From Lampris incognitus (Eukaryota > Chordata > Actinopteri > Lampriformes > Lampridae), in contig NC_079223.1 in the NCBI RefSeq assembly GCF_029633865.1, positions 32,924,923-32,988,922 of the forward strand: 64,000 nucleotides of DNA, given 5' to 3'. The position numbers and the translations under genes were made by a program. A model generated the notes under the pieces. It saw nothing but the letters and a program-made list of their open reading frames with translations. It searched no databases and was not told where the DNA came from. Each line of letters begins with the position of its first letter. The stretch's first letter is position 1. This document shows positions 22,865-33,466 of this stretch, one piece after another.

Positions 22865-23505
22865 ATGCTGTTGGACTGTGGGGCTCAAGTAACCGTGGTG
22901 GGGAGAGAATGGCTCAAGAAAACATTGCCTAGTGTCAAAATCCAGCCTCTTGCATCCTTATTTACCAACCAACCCCTTGAAGTATCAGTGGTGAATGGTA
23001 CAGATGTTCCCCTGGATGGTTGGGCAGAAATCGACCTTCAGATCTGTAGTTTGAATCATGGACATGTGACTATCCAAGTACCAATAGTGATCAGTCGGGA
23101 CTGTAACCATCCCCTACTAGGTAGCAATGTCCTTGCAGAGATTATCAAAGAAAACGCAGGGCAGGGCGATAGGCTGGATGTTACAGCTATACTTAAAGAA
23201 GCTTTGAGTATCACTGAGAACACAGTAGAGGCCTTAGTTTCTGTTCTCCAGATAATGGCCCCTGAGGAGACACCACCCCATTGTAATGTAAGAGTGAGTA
23301 AGAAATGTCTCACTATTCCCGCAGGCCAAATCAGAGAAGTGAGATGCAAGGTTAGGGGGTGGCCAGAGGGTGGCACAAGGTTGTTTAAGCCTAGTCCAGA
23401 GAATAACTACCCTGAAGGTTTAGAGCTGTTTCCAGCTCTAGTAGATGTTCCTTGTGGGTCAGCAAAATGTACTTTAGTCCCCATTCAGAACTCCACTAGG
23501 CATGA
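22865..23505 (+). pseudogene. Retropepsin-type protease of Ty3-type element 1
   Basis: LLDCGAQVT near the start is the catalytic D-T/S-G-A motif of aspartic proteases with Cys in place of Thr/Ser, which would impair or alter activity. The frame is cut by the DD36E transposon at 23506 and resumes at 24734 (YLAQRTILG). Confidence 0.65.
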
Positions 23506-23507
23506 TA

Positions 23508-24731
23508 TACACTCACCGGCCACTTTATTAGGCACACCCGTCCAACTGCTCGTTAACGCAAATTTCTAATCAGCCAATCACATGGCAGCAACTTAATGCA
23601 TTTAGGCATGTAGACATGGTCAAGACGATCTGCTGCAGTTCAAACCGAACATCAGAATGGGGAAGAAAGGTGATTTAAGTGACTTTGAACGTGGCATGGT
23701 TGTTGGTGCCAGACGGGCTGGTCTGAGTATTTCAGAAACTGCTGATCTACTGGGATTTTCACGCACAACCATCTCTAGGGTTTACAGAGAATGGTCCGAA
23801 AAAGAGAAAATATCCAGTGAGCGGCAGTTCTGTGGGCGAAAATGCCTTGTTGATGCCAGAGGTCAGAGGAGAATGGCCAGACTGGTTCGAGCTGATAGAA
23901 AGGCAACAGTAACTCAAATAACCACTCATTACAACCGAGGTATGCAGAAGAGCATCTCTGAATGCACAACACGTCGAACCTTGAGGCAGATGGGCTACAG
24001 CAGCAGAAGACCACACCGGGTGCCACTCCTGTCAGCTAAGAACAGGAAACTGAGGCTACAATTCGCACAGGCTCACCAAAATTGGGCAATAGAAGATTGG
24101 AAAAACGTTGCCTGGTCTGATGAGTCTCGATTTCTGCTGCGACATTCAGATGGTGGGGTCAGAATTTGGCGTCAACAACATGAAAGCATGGATCCATCCT
24201 GCCTTGTACCAACGGTTCAGGCTGGTGGTGGTGGTGTAATGGTGTGGGGGATATTTTCTTGGCACACTTTGGGCCCCTTAGTACCAATTGAGCATCGTGT
24301 CAACGCCACAGCCTACCTGAGTATTGTTGCTGACCATGTCCATCCCTTTATGACCACAGTGTTCCCATCTTCTGATGGCTACTTCCAGCAGGATAACGCG
24401 CCATGTCATAAAGCTCGAATCATCTCAGACTGGTTTCTTGAACATGACAATGAGTTCACTGTGTTCAAATGGCCTCCACAGTCACCAGATCTCAATCCAA
24501 TAGAGCACCTTTGGGATGTGGTGGACTGGGAGATTCGCATCATGGATGTGCAGCCGACAAATCTGCAGCAACTGCGTGATGCTATCATGTCAATATGGAC
24601 CAAACTCTCTGAGGAATGTTTCCAGTACCTTGTTGAATCTATGCCATGAAGGATTAAGGCAGTTCTGAAGGCAAAAGGGGGTCCAACCTGGTACTAGCAA
24701 GGTGTACCTAATAAAGTGGCCAGTGAGTGTA
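23508..24731 (+). mobile_element. DD36E Tc1/mariner transposon (Incomer-type), apparently intact
   Basis: This 1,224 bp element is flanked by TA at 23506-23507 and 24732-24733. Its termini are inverted: TACACTCACCGGCCACTTTA on the left pairs with the right end, which reads TACACTCACTGGCCACTTTA on the other strand. The inverted repeats span about 30 bp with few mismatches. It carries one uninterrupted transposase gene and sits inside the retrotransposon's protease region, so it is the younger insertion. Confidence 0.9.
23657..24649 (+). CDS. DD36E Tc1/mariner transposase
   Basis: The 330 aa frame has no internal stop and would cut and paste the element by binding its terminal repeats. The N-terminus (about 1-110) has paired helix-turn-helix segments (SISETADLLGFSRTTISRVY at 24-43). 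The GRK-type linker region is near 60-62. The catalytic triad is D155 (WSDESRF), D246 (QQDNAPC) and E283 (NPIEHLW). There are 36 residues between D246 and E283 rather than the 34 of classical Tc1. This DD36E spacing defines the family named Incomer in animals. Start chosen at the first ATG, 149 bases inside the left end. Intact triad and ends suggest possible activity, which is inference. Confidence 0.9.
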   Translation: MGKKGDLSDFERGMVVGARRAGLSISETADLLGFSRTTISRVYREWSEKEKISSERQFCGRKCLVDARGQRRMARLVRADRKATVTQITTHYNRGMQKSISECTTRRTLRQMGYSSRRPHRVPLLSAKNRKLRLQFAQAHQNWAIEDWKNVAWSDESRFLLRHSDGGVRIWRQQHESMDPSCLVPTVQAGGGGVMVWGIFSWHTLGPLVPIEHRVNATAYLSIVADHVHPFMTTVFPSSDGYFQQDNAPCHKARIISDWFLEHDNEFTVFKWPPQSPDLNPIEHLWDVVDWEIRIMDVQPTNLQQLRDAIMSIWTKLSEECFQYLVESMP

Positions 24732-24733
24732 TA

Positions 24734-27330
24734 TCTAGCACAGAGAACAATCCTTGGAACTCTTGAAGAAGTCATTGATGTGAAACCAGTCAAGTGTCCC
24801 ACTTTGAGTTCTGAGCCCACACCCCAACCCACTGCCCAAACATGCTCAGCTCAGTTGAGTACAGACAAACAAACTAATATGAGCAAAGGGAAAGACAGAC
24901 ACTCAAATGCGCAAACGACAAAAGATAACTGGCATCCACCTGTTGACTTGTCACATCTCGGAGAAGATGAACAGAAGATAGTTAGCCACATGTTATTCAA
25001 CGAGTCAGATGTGTTTGCCAAGGATGACGCAGATATAGGTTGCATTCCAAACCTGAAACTCAAAATCCATATAAAAGACGAAACACCAGTTCAAAATTCC
25101 TACAGTGCGATTCCAAAACCACTGTACAGAGAGGTAAAGGAATATGTACAGAACCTGCTCAACCATGGATGCATTAGAAAATCCACCTCACCGTATTCCT
25201 CTCCCGTGGTCTGTGTTAGAAAAAAGACATGAGCCTACGTCTATGCATTGATTTCCGTGGGCTGAACAGCAAAACAGTCCCTGACTGCCACCCACTTCCA
25301 CGCATCCAGGATCTGCTGCATAACCTTGGAGGCTACTCATGGTTTTCAATACTCGACCAAGGCAGGGCATACCATCAAGGCTTTGTCGATGAAGGCTCCA
25401 GGCATCTGACGGCTTTTAGTGCGCCTTGGGGGCTGTATGAGTGGCTCCGCCTCCCCTTCGGCCTGACCAATGCTCCAGCAGCCTTCCAGAGATGTATGGA
25501 AGGTGTTCTTGATGGTCTGAGGGACGAGTGCTGCTCCCTATACCTGGATGACGTGCTCTTCTTTTCCAAAACCTTTCATGACCACGTGGAGGATCTGAGA
25601 AGAGTGCTGTGTCGCTTACGGGAGCATGGTGTGAAGTTACGCCCAAAGAAATGTGAGTTGTTCAAGCGCCAAGTGAGGTATGTTGGACGCCTGGTGTCAA
25701 GTGAAGGTGTTCAGGTAGACCCTAAGGACATGGAAGCAGTGCTTCAGTTGAAGGAGAAAACATGGGAGAAGCCCGCGCCCTGTTAGGGTTCTTACGCTAC
25801 TATCAATCCTTCATTCAAGACTTTTCCAGGATAGCACAGCCGCTGTTTAAGCTTCAAGAGGGCCCCGGGGAGTCTAGTAAGTACACTGTTACATCTACGT
25901 CTGCCAAGGCTACACTGAAGAGCACTAAAAGTGGCCAATTGCCATCCAAGACACCCATACAATGGACAGTGCTATCGTGTCTCGCCTGGTCAACATGTTG
26001 ACCAACCCCCCCCATCTTGGGATACCCAGACTTCAATTTACCATTCATCTTACACACCGACGCATCCAACAAAGGCCTGGCGGCAGTGCTCTATCAGGAA
26101 CAGGGAAATAAACTCCGTGTCATTGCTTATGGATCCAGGACACTCACATCTGCTGAGAAAAATTACCACCTCCATTCTAGCAAGCTCGAGTTCCTCGCCT
26201 TAAACTGGGCGATCTGCGATAAGTTTAGGGACTACCTGTATTACGCACCTACATTCACGGTATACACAGATAATAATCCCCTGACTTATGTTTTAAGCAC
26301 GGCCAAGTTAAATGCTGTCGGAAACCGCTGGGTGGGTGAGTTGGCCGACTTCAATTTTACGATCAAATACAGGCCAGGCAAGGCAAATATTGATGCTGAT
26401 ACCCTCTCTCGGTATCCATTGAAACTCCAAGACCACATGAGAGAATACACAGAGACCATGCCCCCCGATGTCATCTCCGCCGCCTTGCAAGGGGACCGGG
26501 CCAAAAGAGATGAGAATGTGCCATGGATGGCAGCATTACAGCTGGGCTCCATTGATGATGACTCACCTCCTACGAGCACGCCCATGTACACTGCAGAGGA
26601 CATCAGAGCTGCGCAGAAAGATGATGTGTCTATCTGGGAACTGATAACCTTAAAACAAAGAGGATGGAATCCTAACGATAAAGACAAGAGACAGATGGGA
26701 CTGGAAACACGAAGACTGATACATGAGTGGAACAAACTCAGACTTGACAAGGGAATTCTATACAAGCAGACAGAACAACATAAACAACTCGTTCTTCCCA
26801 AGACGCTCAAGTCCACTGTACTAAAACACCTGCACGATGACATGGGACACATCGGGGCTGACAAAGTCATCCACCTGGTGAAGCAGAGGTTTTATTGGCC
26901 ATTCATGCAGTGAGAAATCAAAGATTATGTCATTCGCCAGTGCCAATGTATCAAAAAGAAGCGACCCACCATCCCAGAAAAAGCACCAATGGGCTCGATT
27001 ACAACCAACAGTCCCTTTGAGCTAATTTCTGTTGATTACCTCCATCTTGAACCAAGCTGAGGAGGTTACGAGTACATCTTAGTCCTGGTAGATCACTTCA
27101 CACGATTTGCACAAGCCTACCCGACTAAGAACAAGTCAGGCAAAACCACAGTGGAGAAGATTTTCCATGACTTTATTCCACGCTTCGGGTACCCTCAAAA
27201 ACTACATCACGATCAAGGCTGGGAGTTTGAGAACAGACTATTCCAACGACTTCAGCAGCTGGCGGGAATTGCCCATTCTCGAACCTACACAAGCAATGTG
27301 GACACACTAAACGCAAAGCGGAAGACTTGA
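24734..27330 (+). pseudogene. RT, RNase H and integrase remnants of Ty3-type element 1
   Basis: RT begins near 24950. [10 protein letters not shown] (about 25537-25566) is the catalytic YLDD box. A one-base frameshift occurs at the A-run near 25224-25230, and another break near 25780. RNase H starts near 26035 with ILHTDASNKG and ends at DADTLSRYP. Integrase has the HHCC-type region with DDMGHIGADKVIHLV (about 26830-26880), a stop at 26911-26913, a DYLHLEPS block, and a further stop at 27058-27060. It ends soon after [11 protein letters not shown]. The last catalytic Glu and the C-terminal domain are absent. Confidence 0.75.
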
Positions 27331-27448
27331 ATGAACAAAGGACATGAGAGACTCTTGACACTGACAAACACTGACCGTGACGTTACAGCTAGACAGTTGA
27401 CTTGTTTAGTTCTAGATGTCCGTAGACATCTCTGAAAGCAGGGGAGAG

Positions 27449-27748
27449 TGTAAGGGATTGAGAAATTGCCTCATTAAACGTTTAGAATAACCCCCCCGCC
27501 CCCCTATTTTTTGGATTAAATACAATGTGGGTTTACACAACCAGTAGGTGGCGCTGCAGCACTTCTGGGGATCAGTACGAAAGAGAGCAAAGCTTCCTTA
27601 AGCCAGACCGGAAACAAACTGGCGCGAACTTGAGTGACAACGCATTTTCATCGTGCCTCTCTTTTTGATTCACAGATCCACAGTGCTATTTAGCCTGTGT
27701 ATCATTTGTTACCGCTCCGGATGTCCCCTAGGTCTGGAGCCAGTAACA
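27449..27748 (+). repeat. 3' LTR of Ty3-type element 1
   Basis: This 300 bp LTR is homologous to 20786-21081, with indels including an expanded C-run at about 27491-27506. It is followed by the AGTG target duplication. Confidence 0.85.
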
Positions 27749-27752
27749 AGTG

Positions 27753-28373
27753 CATTACAAAACACTATACTTTAACACCAAAATGCATTCTCCTAGAAAA
27801 TCACAATTAACCAGTCTCAATGTCACTTAAATTCAACCAATATAATTCGTGCCCCCCCACACACACCTGGATACTGTCCCCTAAAGCCGGCAAAACCAAA
27901 ATTATGTTAAAACAAAATATAAAGTTGCAGGCCTGGTGCTTGTGATCGTTGTGGCCCAAAACTTTAATGGCCCCTTCGCTCCTCCGTGAGCAAAAGAACA
28001 AGTGTGGTACCTGAGACAATGTTCCCGGTTTGTCTTTCTTCAACCGTCACGGTTGCAGGTTTAGCAGCAGGTTGGCATCTCGCGCAGTCACCGCCTGATG
28101 TCTATCCTCTCTCCCGCGTCGCCAGAAACACGCTGAGTGAAGCCCTGGTTGCTCCAAACTTCGTCTCAGGTCTCTGCTCTGCCCTCTGGCTGGAAGCAGC
28201 AGCTCACCCCTCCAACAGTTCAACTGAGCTAGCTAAACTTAAGCTAGCAAATGTCCGTTCACGGGTAATGAACAGACTCTATGCTACACGTCGAGCGCTT
28301 AGCATTAGCAGTAGCACACACCTAAACGCTCTTTGAATTTCGGGTAGAAATTCCTCACGTTCCGACAATATAT
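27753..28373. other. Unassigned stretch between two LTR elements
   Basis: No gene was recognised. The stretch continues beyond the CsRn1-type element at 32788, so the two parts were once contiguous. It is moderately GC-rich around 28060-28330 with repeated AGCTAGC-like motifs. Confidence 0.35.
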
Positions 28374-28615
28374 TGTGGTGGACACGTATTGGGGACAGAA
28401 TTCAACCCAGGAACTAAGGGTTAAGTCATGGTTGCCCTGGCAGGTTAACGCAGGGTTAAGTTATGGTTGTCCAGCCAGTATTCTGATTATTCTTGCCACC
28501 TCCGCTCAGTCGAGCGGTGGGTTTTGTTTGTCTCGCTGATTTACCGTGATTAAAGAAAGTTGCCTACACGGCTAAAGTGTGAACCTACGGTCTTCTCCGT
28601 TCCTTCGGCTCTACA
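28374..28615 (+). repeat. 5' LTR of the CsRn1-type element
   Basis: TGTGGTGG...CTCTACA, 242 bp. It contains ATTAAA near 28550, a possible polyadenylation signal. Identical to 32546-32787. Confidence 0.93.
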
Positions 28616-28616
28616 C

Positions 28617-28632
28617 TGGTGACCCCGACGTC
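28617..28632 (+). promoter_or_regulatory. Primer-binding site, tRNA-Trp
   Basis: TGGTGACCCCGACGTC, one base after the LTR, matches the complement of the tRNA-Trp 3' end (TGG for CCA, then TGACCCCGACGT). Confidence 0.8.
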
Positions 28633-28667
28633 GGTTTTCGGATAAGTTTTCTGAAACCACACACATT

Positions 28668-29360
28668 ATGGCTACGAACGCCGTTGCAATTAAACTGCCG
28701 GAGTTTTGGGAGTCTTCCGCGGCTACATGGTTCGCGCAGGCTGAGGCACAGTTCGCGCTCAGAGACATAACAGCAGACGAGACCAGGTACTACTACGTAG
28801 TGGCAGCGCTGGGGGGCGCTACGGCTTCCAGGATAAGCGGTTTCATAACCAACCCACCGGCCGATGGTAAATACGCCGCACTTAAACATCTCCTCCTTGA
28901 AACTTTTGAACTGTCAGCAACGGAGAGAGCACGTCGCCTCTTCGCAATTCAGGGCTTGGGAGATGGCAAACCATCGGAGCTAATGAGCAGGATGTTAAAC
29001 CTACTGGGTCAAGAAAAGCCATGTTTCCTGTTTATGGAGCTGTTTCTGCGCAACATGCCGCCCCACGTCCAGACTGCGCTCGCTAACTCCACCATCACTG
29101 ATCCCCGTGAGCTGGCAAAGGAGGCTGACCGATTCTTCGTCGCTACACAACGTTCCTCCCATGCCGGGGTGCTGGCTCCTACCTTCACTGGCCCCCCGCC
29201 GACATCGCGGGCGTGGCCCGACGGTGGCGCCACAGCATCAGACCGCTACAAGCCCTCTGGACTCTGTATGTACCACGCTCGATTTGGTGCGAAAGCTAAA
29301 CGGTGCCGTTCCCCCTGCAACTACAGGCCGACGGGAAACGAGAGGGCCAACACTCAGTAG
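28668..29360 (+). CDS. Gag of the CsRn1-type element
   Basis: This 230 aa frame starts at the first ATG after the primer site ([13 protein letters not shown]). The central part is a capsid-like helical domain (about 20-165). The C-terminus has [19 protein letters not shown], a C-x2-H-x9-C-x3-C arrangement, in place of the usual CCHC knuckle. This variant is reported for the CsRn1 clade. Gag forms the particle and packages RNA. It ends at TAG 29358-29360, after the slippery site at 29333, so most ribosomes make Gag alone. Confidence 0.9.
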   Translation: MATNAVAIKLPEFWESSAATWFAQAEAQFALRDITADETRYYYVVAALGGATASRISGFITNPPADGKYAALKHLLLETFELSATERARRLFAIQGLGDGKPSELMSRMLNLLGQEKPCFLFMELFLRNMPPHVQTALANSTITDPRELAKEADRFFVATQRSSHAGVLAPTFTGPPPTSRAWPDGGATASDRYKPSGLCMYHARFGAKAKRCRSPCNYRPTGNERANTQ

Positions 29361-29377
29361 TGGCCATGAGTGTTGGC
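29333..29377 (+). promoter_or_regulatory. Programmed -1 ribosomal frameshift signal
   Basis: The slippery heptamer GGGAAAC at 29333-29339 is correctly phased for gag (G GGA AAC). It is followed by a 6-base spacer and a perfect 11 bp hairpin: GCCAACACTCA (29346-29356) pairs with TGAGTGTTGGC (29367-29377) across a 10-base loop. Slippage moves ribosomes from gag into the pol frame before the gag stop at 29358. Confidence 0.88.
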
Positions 29378-32300
29378 GATACGAGCAGGCTACTCTTCAT
29401 CCTCGACACCATCTCCGGTCGGCGATTTCTTTGTGACACGGGCGCACAGAGAAGCGTGCTCCCTGCTACTGACGTCGACATCATGGGCGGGGAGCGGGGC
29501 CCCCAGTTGGCGACGGCTGACGGCAGCCCTATCCACACCTACGGCGTGCGGTCTGTAGAACTGTGTTTTGGTGGACAACGTTTCACGTGGGAGTTCGTCA
29601 TGGCCAATGTAACGCTTCCCCTCCTCGGAGCTGATTTTTTGTGCGCTTACGGTTTGCTAGTGGACATTCAGAACAGCCGTCTGGTCGATGCCTTAACCTT
29701 CTCCTCCTTCGCATGTACGCGGAGGGAAGCGGCCTATGCAGGTCTAGCCAACTCTCTCTCAGAGGCAGACAAGTTCACCCGCCTCCTCGCTGAGTTCCCT
29801 GACCTCACCCAGCCTACCTTCTCTGCACCCACCGCTAAGCATGGGGTGGAGCATCACATTGCTACGAAGGGGCCCCCGGTCTACGCCAGAGCCAGGCGTC
29901 TCGACCCCGCCAAACTCGCCATTGCCAAGTCTGAGTTCGAGCACCTGGAACGCATGGGGATCATCCGCCGCTCTGACAGCCCGTGGGCGTCCCCACTCCA
30001 CATCGTCGCTAAGCCTGATGGAGGTTGGCGCCCATGCGGGGACTACCGCCGACTAAATGACGCCACCACGCCTGACCGCTATCCTGTCCCGCATATCCAG
30101 GACTTTTCTGCAAACCTGTCTGGCAAATGCGTCTTCTCAAAAGTCGACCTGGTCCGTGGTTATCATCAAGTTCCCGTGCACCCCTCAGACATCCCCAAGA
30201 CAGCGGTGACAACCCCATTCGGCCTATTTGAATTCCTACGAATGCCATTTGGACTCAAAAACGCGGCCCAGTCCTTTCAGCGGCTGATGGATTCAGTGCT
30301 CCGTGGCCTTCCTTTCATCTTCGTCTATTTGGACGACATACTCATCGCCAGCGCCTCCGAGGAAGAACACCTGTCCCATCTTCATGCCCTCTTCACACGC
30401 CTCAGCCAGCATGGGCTGATCGTCAACCCGGCGAAGTGCCGGTTCGGGCTGACAGCCATTGATTTCCTCGGGCACCGCATCACTGGGGACGGGGCAGTCC
30501 CCCTGCCCTCAAAGGTGGAAGCGGTGGCGGCCTTTCCGCGCCCCCAAACAGCTCGTGCGCTCAGGGAGTTCATCGGGATGGTGACATTCTACCACCGCTT
30601 CATTCCTCGAGCCGCCTTTATCATCCGGCCACTGTACGAGGCGCTGAAAGGCATGTCCCCCAACCAGGCGGTCGACTGGACAGCAGAGCGGGACCGTGCG
30701 TTCACCGAGACTAAAGCTGCGCTCTCCCAGGCTACCCTGCTAGCGCATCCTTCACCTACAGCGCCTATTTCCATAACCACGGATGCATCGGACTATGCTG
30801 TTGGTGCGGTTCACGAACAGTGGGTGGGGGGGGCTTGGCAGCCTTTGGCCTTTTTCAGTCGCCAGCTTACACCCCGAGAGCGCAAGTATAGTACTTTTGA
30901 CAGGGAACTCCTCGGTCTCTGGCTCGCCGTCCGGCATTTCCGTTTCCTGCTAGAGGGCCGCGAGTTTACTGCGTACGTGGACCACAAGCCCCTCACGTTT
31001 GCCATGTCCAAGACGGCCGAGCCATGGTCCGCTCGCCAGCAGCGACAACTCTCCTACATTTCGGAATTCACTACCGACATCCAGCACGTCGCTGGTAAGT
31101 CTAACCAGGTAGCTGACTGCCTGTCTAGGGCAGTGATTGGAGCGGTCCACCTAGGCCTTGACTATGCACAGATGGCTGCTGACCAGGCCACGGACCCGAG
31201 CATCCTCCGTCTCCGGGCCTCCGACACGGGGCTCCGCCTGCAGGACGTTCCTTTCAGCGACACAGGTGTCACCCTCCTGTGTGACGTCTCCACAGGACAG
31301 CCCAGGCCCATCGTCCCGCACAGCTGGAGACGCCCCGTATTTGAAGCTGTGCACGGCCTCTCTCATCCAGGCGGTAAGCCATCCGTGCGCCTGACCTCTG
31401 CTAAGTTTGTGTGGGAGGGACTTAAGAGAGACGTGAAAGCGTGGGCCGACTCGTGTGTTGCCTGTCAGCGGGCTAAGATACACCGCCACATTAAGGCGCC
31501 CCTGGAACGCTTCGCAGTGCCGGAGAGACGATTTGACCATGTCCACGTCGACCTGGTTGGTCCCCTACCCCCCTCCCATGGGTTCACCTACCTCTTCACT
31601 GTGGTGGACAGGACTACGCGCTGGCCTGAAGCTGTTCCCCTGGCATCCACGACGTCTGCTGATGTGGCCCGGGCTTTTATTGGGTCGTGGGTCTCACGTT
31701 TCGGTACGCCTTCCGACCTTTCATCTGACCGTGGGCCACAGTTTACCTCAGAGCTATGGAATGCTGTGGGTGAGGCTCTGGGCGTCAAGCTTCACCGCAC
31801 TACCGCCTACCACCCTCAGGCGAACGGCCTATGTGAGCGCTTCCACCGGTCCATGAAGGCTGCGCTTTGGGCTACTCTCAAGGACTGCAACTGGGTTGAC
31901 AAGCTCCCATGGGTCATGCTGGGCCTGCGGACCGCCCCGAAGGAAGACCTACAAGCCTCCTCTGCGGAGCTGGTGTACGGCACGCCGCTGCGAGTCCCAG
32001 GCGATTTCATGCCCAATGCAACGCGTCCCTGGTCAGCTGTGGACCAACGAGCCTCCTTGCTGGACGGGGTCAGAGCTTTCACACCCGTCCCTACCGCCCA
32101 ACACGGCGCTCCGGTGTCCCAGGTGCCCCCAGGTCTGCAGTCAGCGGACTACGTGTTCATCCGTCACGACGCACACCGCCCCCCTCTGCAACCCCCTTAT
32201 GACGGCCCCTTCCGCGTCCTGGAACGGGGAACTAAGCACCTGGTGGTGGATTTTGGGGGCACGGCCGAGCATGTTTCAGTGGACCGAGTTAAACCCGCAC

Positions 32301-32524
32301 ACCTGGACTTGACGCAGCCGTTGGAGTTAGCCCAACCTCCTCGTCGCGGTCGTCCCCCGGCTCCGCCTCCTCCCCCCGTGGAGGCCCGAGCTGCCTCTTC
32401 TGCTCCTCAGGCCGACCTCCACAGGCCCGCGTCAATGCCTCCCACAGACACTCCGGCCCCTGTTATCCGGAGCCGCCGCGGACGGCCTGTCGTCCACCCG
32501 CGCCTGCCTGACTTCGATTACTAG
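29336..32524 (+). CDS. Pol polyprotein of the CsRn1-type element (PR-RT-RNaseH-IN)
   Basis: The pol frame is open from 29303 to 32524 (1,073 codons from its first ATG), and translation is expected to enter it by slippage near 29336. Counting from 29303: protease FLCDTGAQ with D45; RT with YLDD at 342-345; RNase H with ITTDAS near 492; integrase zinc-binding HGLSHPGG...CVAC near 684-720; catalytic D750, D809 and E845 (35 residues between the last two). A GPF/Y-like region ([11 protein letters not shown]) and a Pro-rich tail follow. No envelope gene follows. All catalytic motifs are present and no stop interrupts, so it should make a working polyprotein. Confidence 0.92.
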   Translation, partial: KREGQHSVVAMSVGDTSRLLFILDTISGRRFLCDTGAQRSVLPATDVDIMGGERGPQLATADGSPIHTYGVRSVELCFGGQRFTWEFVMANVTLPLLGADFLCAYGLLVDIQNSRLVDALTFSSFACTRREAAYAGLANSLSEADKFTRLLAEFPDLTQPTFSAPTAKHGVEHHIATKGPPVYARARRLDPAKLAIAKSEFEHLERMGIIRRSDSPWASPLHIVAKPDGGWRPCGDYRRLNDATTPDRYPVPHIQDFSANLSGKCVFSKVDLVRGYHQVPVHPSDIPKTAVTTPFGLFEFLRMPFGLKNAAQSFQRLMDSVLRGLPFIFVYLDDILIASASEEEHLSHLHALFTRLSQHGLIVNPAKCRFGLTAIDFLGHRITGDGAVPLPSKVEAVAAFPRPQTARALREFIGMVTFYHRFIPRAAFIIRPLYEALKGMSPNQAVDWTAERDRAFTETKAALSQATLLAHPSPTAPISITTDASDYAVGAVHEQWVGGAWQPLAFFSRQLTPRERKYSTFDRELLGLWLAVRHFRFLLEGREFTAYVDHKPLTFAMSKTAEPWSARQQRQLSYISEFTTDIQHVAGKSNQVADCLSRAVIGAVHLGLDYAQMAADQATDPSILRLRASDTGLRLQDVPFSDTGVTLLCDVSTGQPRPIVPHSWRRPVFEAVHGLSHPGGKPSVRLTSAKFVWEGLKRDVKAWADSCVACQRAKIHRHIKAPLERFAVPERRFDHVHVDLVGPLPPSHGFTYLFTVVDRTTRWPEAVPLASTTSADVARAFIGSWVSRFGTPSDLSSDRGPQFTSELWNAVGEALGVKLHRTTAYHPQANGLCERFHRSMKAALWATLKDCNWVDKLPWVMLGLRTAPKEDLQASSAELVYGTPLRVPGDFMPNATRPWSAVDQRASLLDGVRAFTPVPTAQHGAPVSQVPPGLQSADYVFIRHDAHRPPLQPPYDGPFRVLERGTKHLVVDFGGTAEHVSVDRVKPAHLDLTQPLELAQPPRRGRPPAPPPPPVEARAASSAPQADLHRPASMPPTDTPAPVIRSRRGRPVVHPRLPDFDY

Positions 32525-32545
32525 GGCGAATTCTGGGGGGGCTCA

Positions 32546-32787
32546 TGTGGTGGACACGTATTGGGGACAGAATTCAACCCAGGAACTAAGGGTTAAGTCA
32601 TGGTTGCCCTGGCAGGTTAACGCAGGGTTAAGTTATGGTTGTCCAGCCAGTATTCTGATTATTCTTGCCACCTCCGCTCAGTCGAGCGGTGGGTTTTGTT
32701 TGTCTCGCTGATTTACCGTGATTAAAGAAAGTTGCCTACACGGCTAAAGTGTGAACCTACGGTCTTCTCCGTTCCTTCGGCTCTACA
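32546..32787 (+). repeat. 3' LTR of the CsRn1-type element
   Basis: Identical to the 5' LTR. It is preceded by a G-rich tract, TTCTGGGGGGGCTCA, that may serve as the polypurine primer. Confidence 0.93.
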
Positions 32788-32791
32788 ATAT

Positions 32792-33191
32792 CATTTATAC
32801 TCTCATCCCGACTGTTGTGTAAACAATCCTAAGATATAAATTACACAATGGTTTGTGCACTCTAAACTTAACATACAACACAGAGGTTATCTGTATCGCG
32901 CTCACTCGCCACTATCTTCCGGTTCCGTCGTCCACCGTCCCTCCCCTCTCTCGTCCGTGCCGAAACACCTCCCCGACCTGTACTCCTGCAGCATGTCATC
33001 AACGCCCGTAAATGCTGGTTTAGACAGTTTCCAGGAAAACACTATACTCTTTAATAAACAAAAACACAACACACTTTTTAAAATGATTTTAACCTTCTTA
33101 AACCCTTTTAAACTAAACCTTATTTAAATGTTTTAACACTATTTATACTATAGCATCACCCCTTATAACCACATGTTTTAACTGGGTTACA
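32792..33191. other. Non-coding continuation of the 27.8-28.4 kb stretch
   Basis: No gene or named repeat was seen. The segment is AT-rich around 33035-33180. Confidence 0.35.
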
Positions 33192-33195
33192 GTAA

Positions 33196-33466
33196 TGTAA
33201 ACTACTAATAAGACACGTTAGTCCGTAACTAACGGTTCTGACCCTTTAGCCGAGCGGTTAGCGATGTCGCCTTGTGGTGCAGTACACCGCGTATCGAATC
33301 CCGCACCGTCAAGAAAATAACCGGTTACATTACTGTAAACTACTAATAAGACACGTTAGCCCCTAACTAACGGGTCTGACCCTTTAGCCGAGCGGTTAGC
33401 GATGTCGCCTTGTGGTGCGGTACACTATATCGGATCCCGCACCGGGCAAGAAAATAATCGGTTACA
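33196..33466. mobile_element. Two-LTR form of the tRNA-promoter miniature element (LTR-TTAC-LTR)
   Basis: Two units, 33196-33329 and 33334-33466, each start TGTAAACTACTAATAAGACA and end GGTTACA and are joined by only TTAC. GTAA flanks both outer ends (33192-33195, 33467-33470). The units match the LTRs of the element at 62280-62653 and hold the same tRNA-like A box (TAGCCGAGCGGT) and B box (TATCGAATCC, changed to TATCGGATCC in the second). A simple tandem duplication is the alternative, because the left flank also contains GGTTACA before GTAA. Confidence 0.65.

Larger units (their letters stand above)
20786..27748 (+). mobile_element. Ty3-type LTR retrotransposon 1, decayed, interrupted by a DD36E transposon
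   Basis: LTRs at 20786-21081 and 27449-27748 start TGTAAGGG and end GTAACA, and AGTG duplications flank the whole (20782-20785, 27749-27752). The order is gag, protease, RT, RNase H, integrase, as in Ty3 elements. The LTRs differ by several substitutions and indels, and the coding part has stops and frameshifts, so this is an older insertion. A purine-rich tract (GAAAGCAGGGGAGAG) precedes the right LTR. Integrase is cut short before its last catalytic residue. The DD36E transposon at 23508-24731 is a later insertion. Confidence 0.85.
28374..32787 (+). mobile_element. CsRn1-type Ty3 LTR retrotransposon, young and apparently intact
   Basis: Two 242 bp LTRs (28374-28615 and 32546-32787) are identical by eye, and the 4 bp ATAT duplication flanks the element (28370-28373, 32788-32791). 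Between them are a tRNA-Trp primer site, an intact gag and an intact 1,000-residue pol joined by a -1 frameshift signal. tRNA-Trp priming and a Gag Cys/His motif of CHCC type are known features of the CsRn1 clade. Identical LTRs mean very recent insertion, so this family may be active. Confidence 0.92.

Noticed and set aside
23759-24026. Minus-strand frames inside the DD36E transposon
   Set aside because: They are antisense to the intact transposase gene.
27986-28336. 116-codon plus-strand frame between two retrotransposons
   Set aside because: It has no recognisable domain, no splice support and a composition like its non-coding surroundings.
33240-33320. Possible tRNA genes at 33.24-33.45 kb and 62.33-62.64 kb
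   Set aside because: They have A- and B-box matches, but they lie inside TG...CA repeats with target duplications, the B box is imperfect, and no clean acceptor stem could be drawn.
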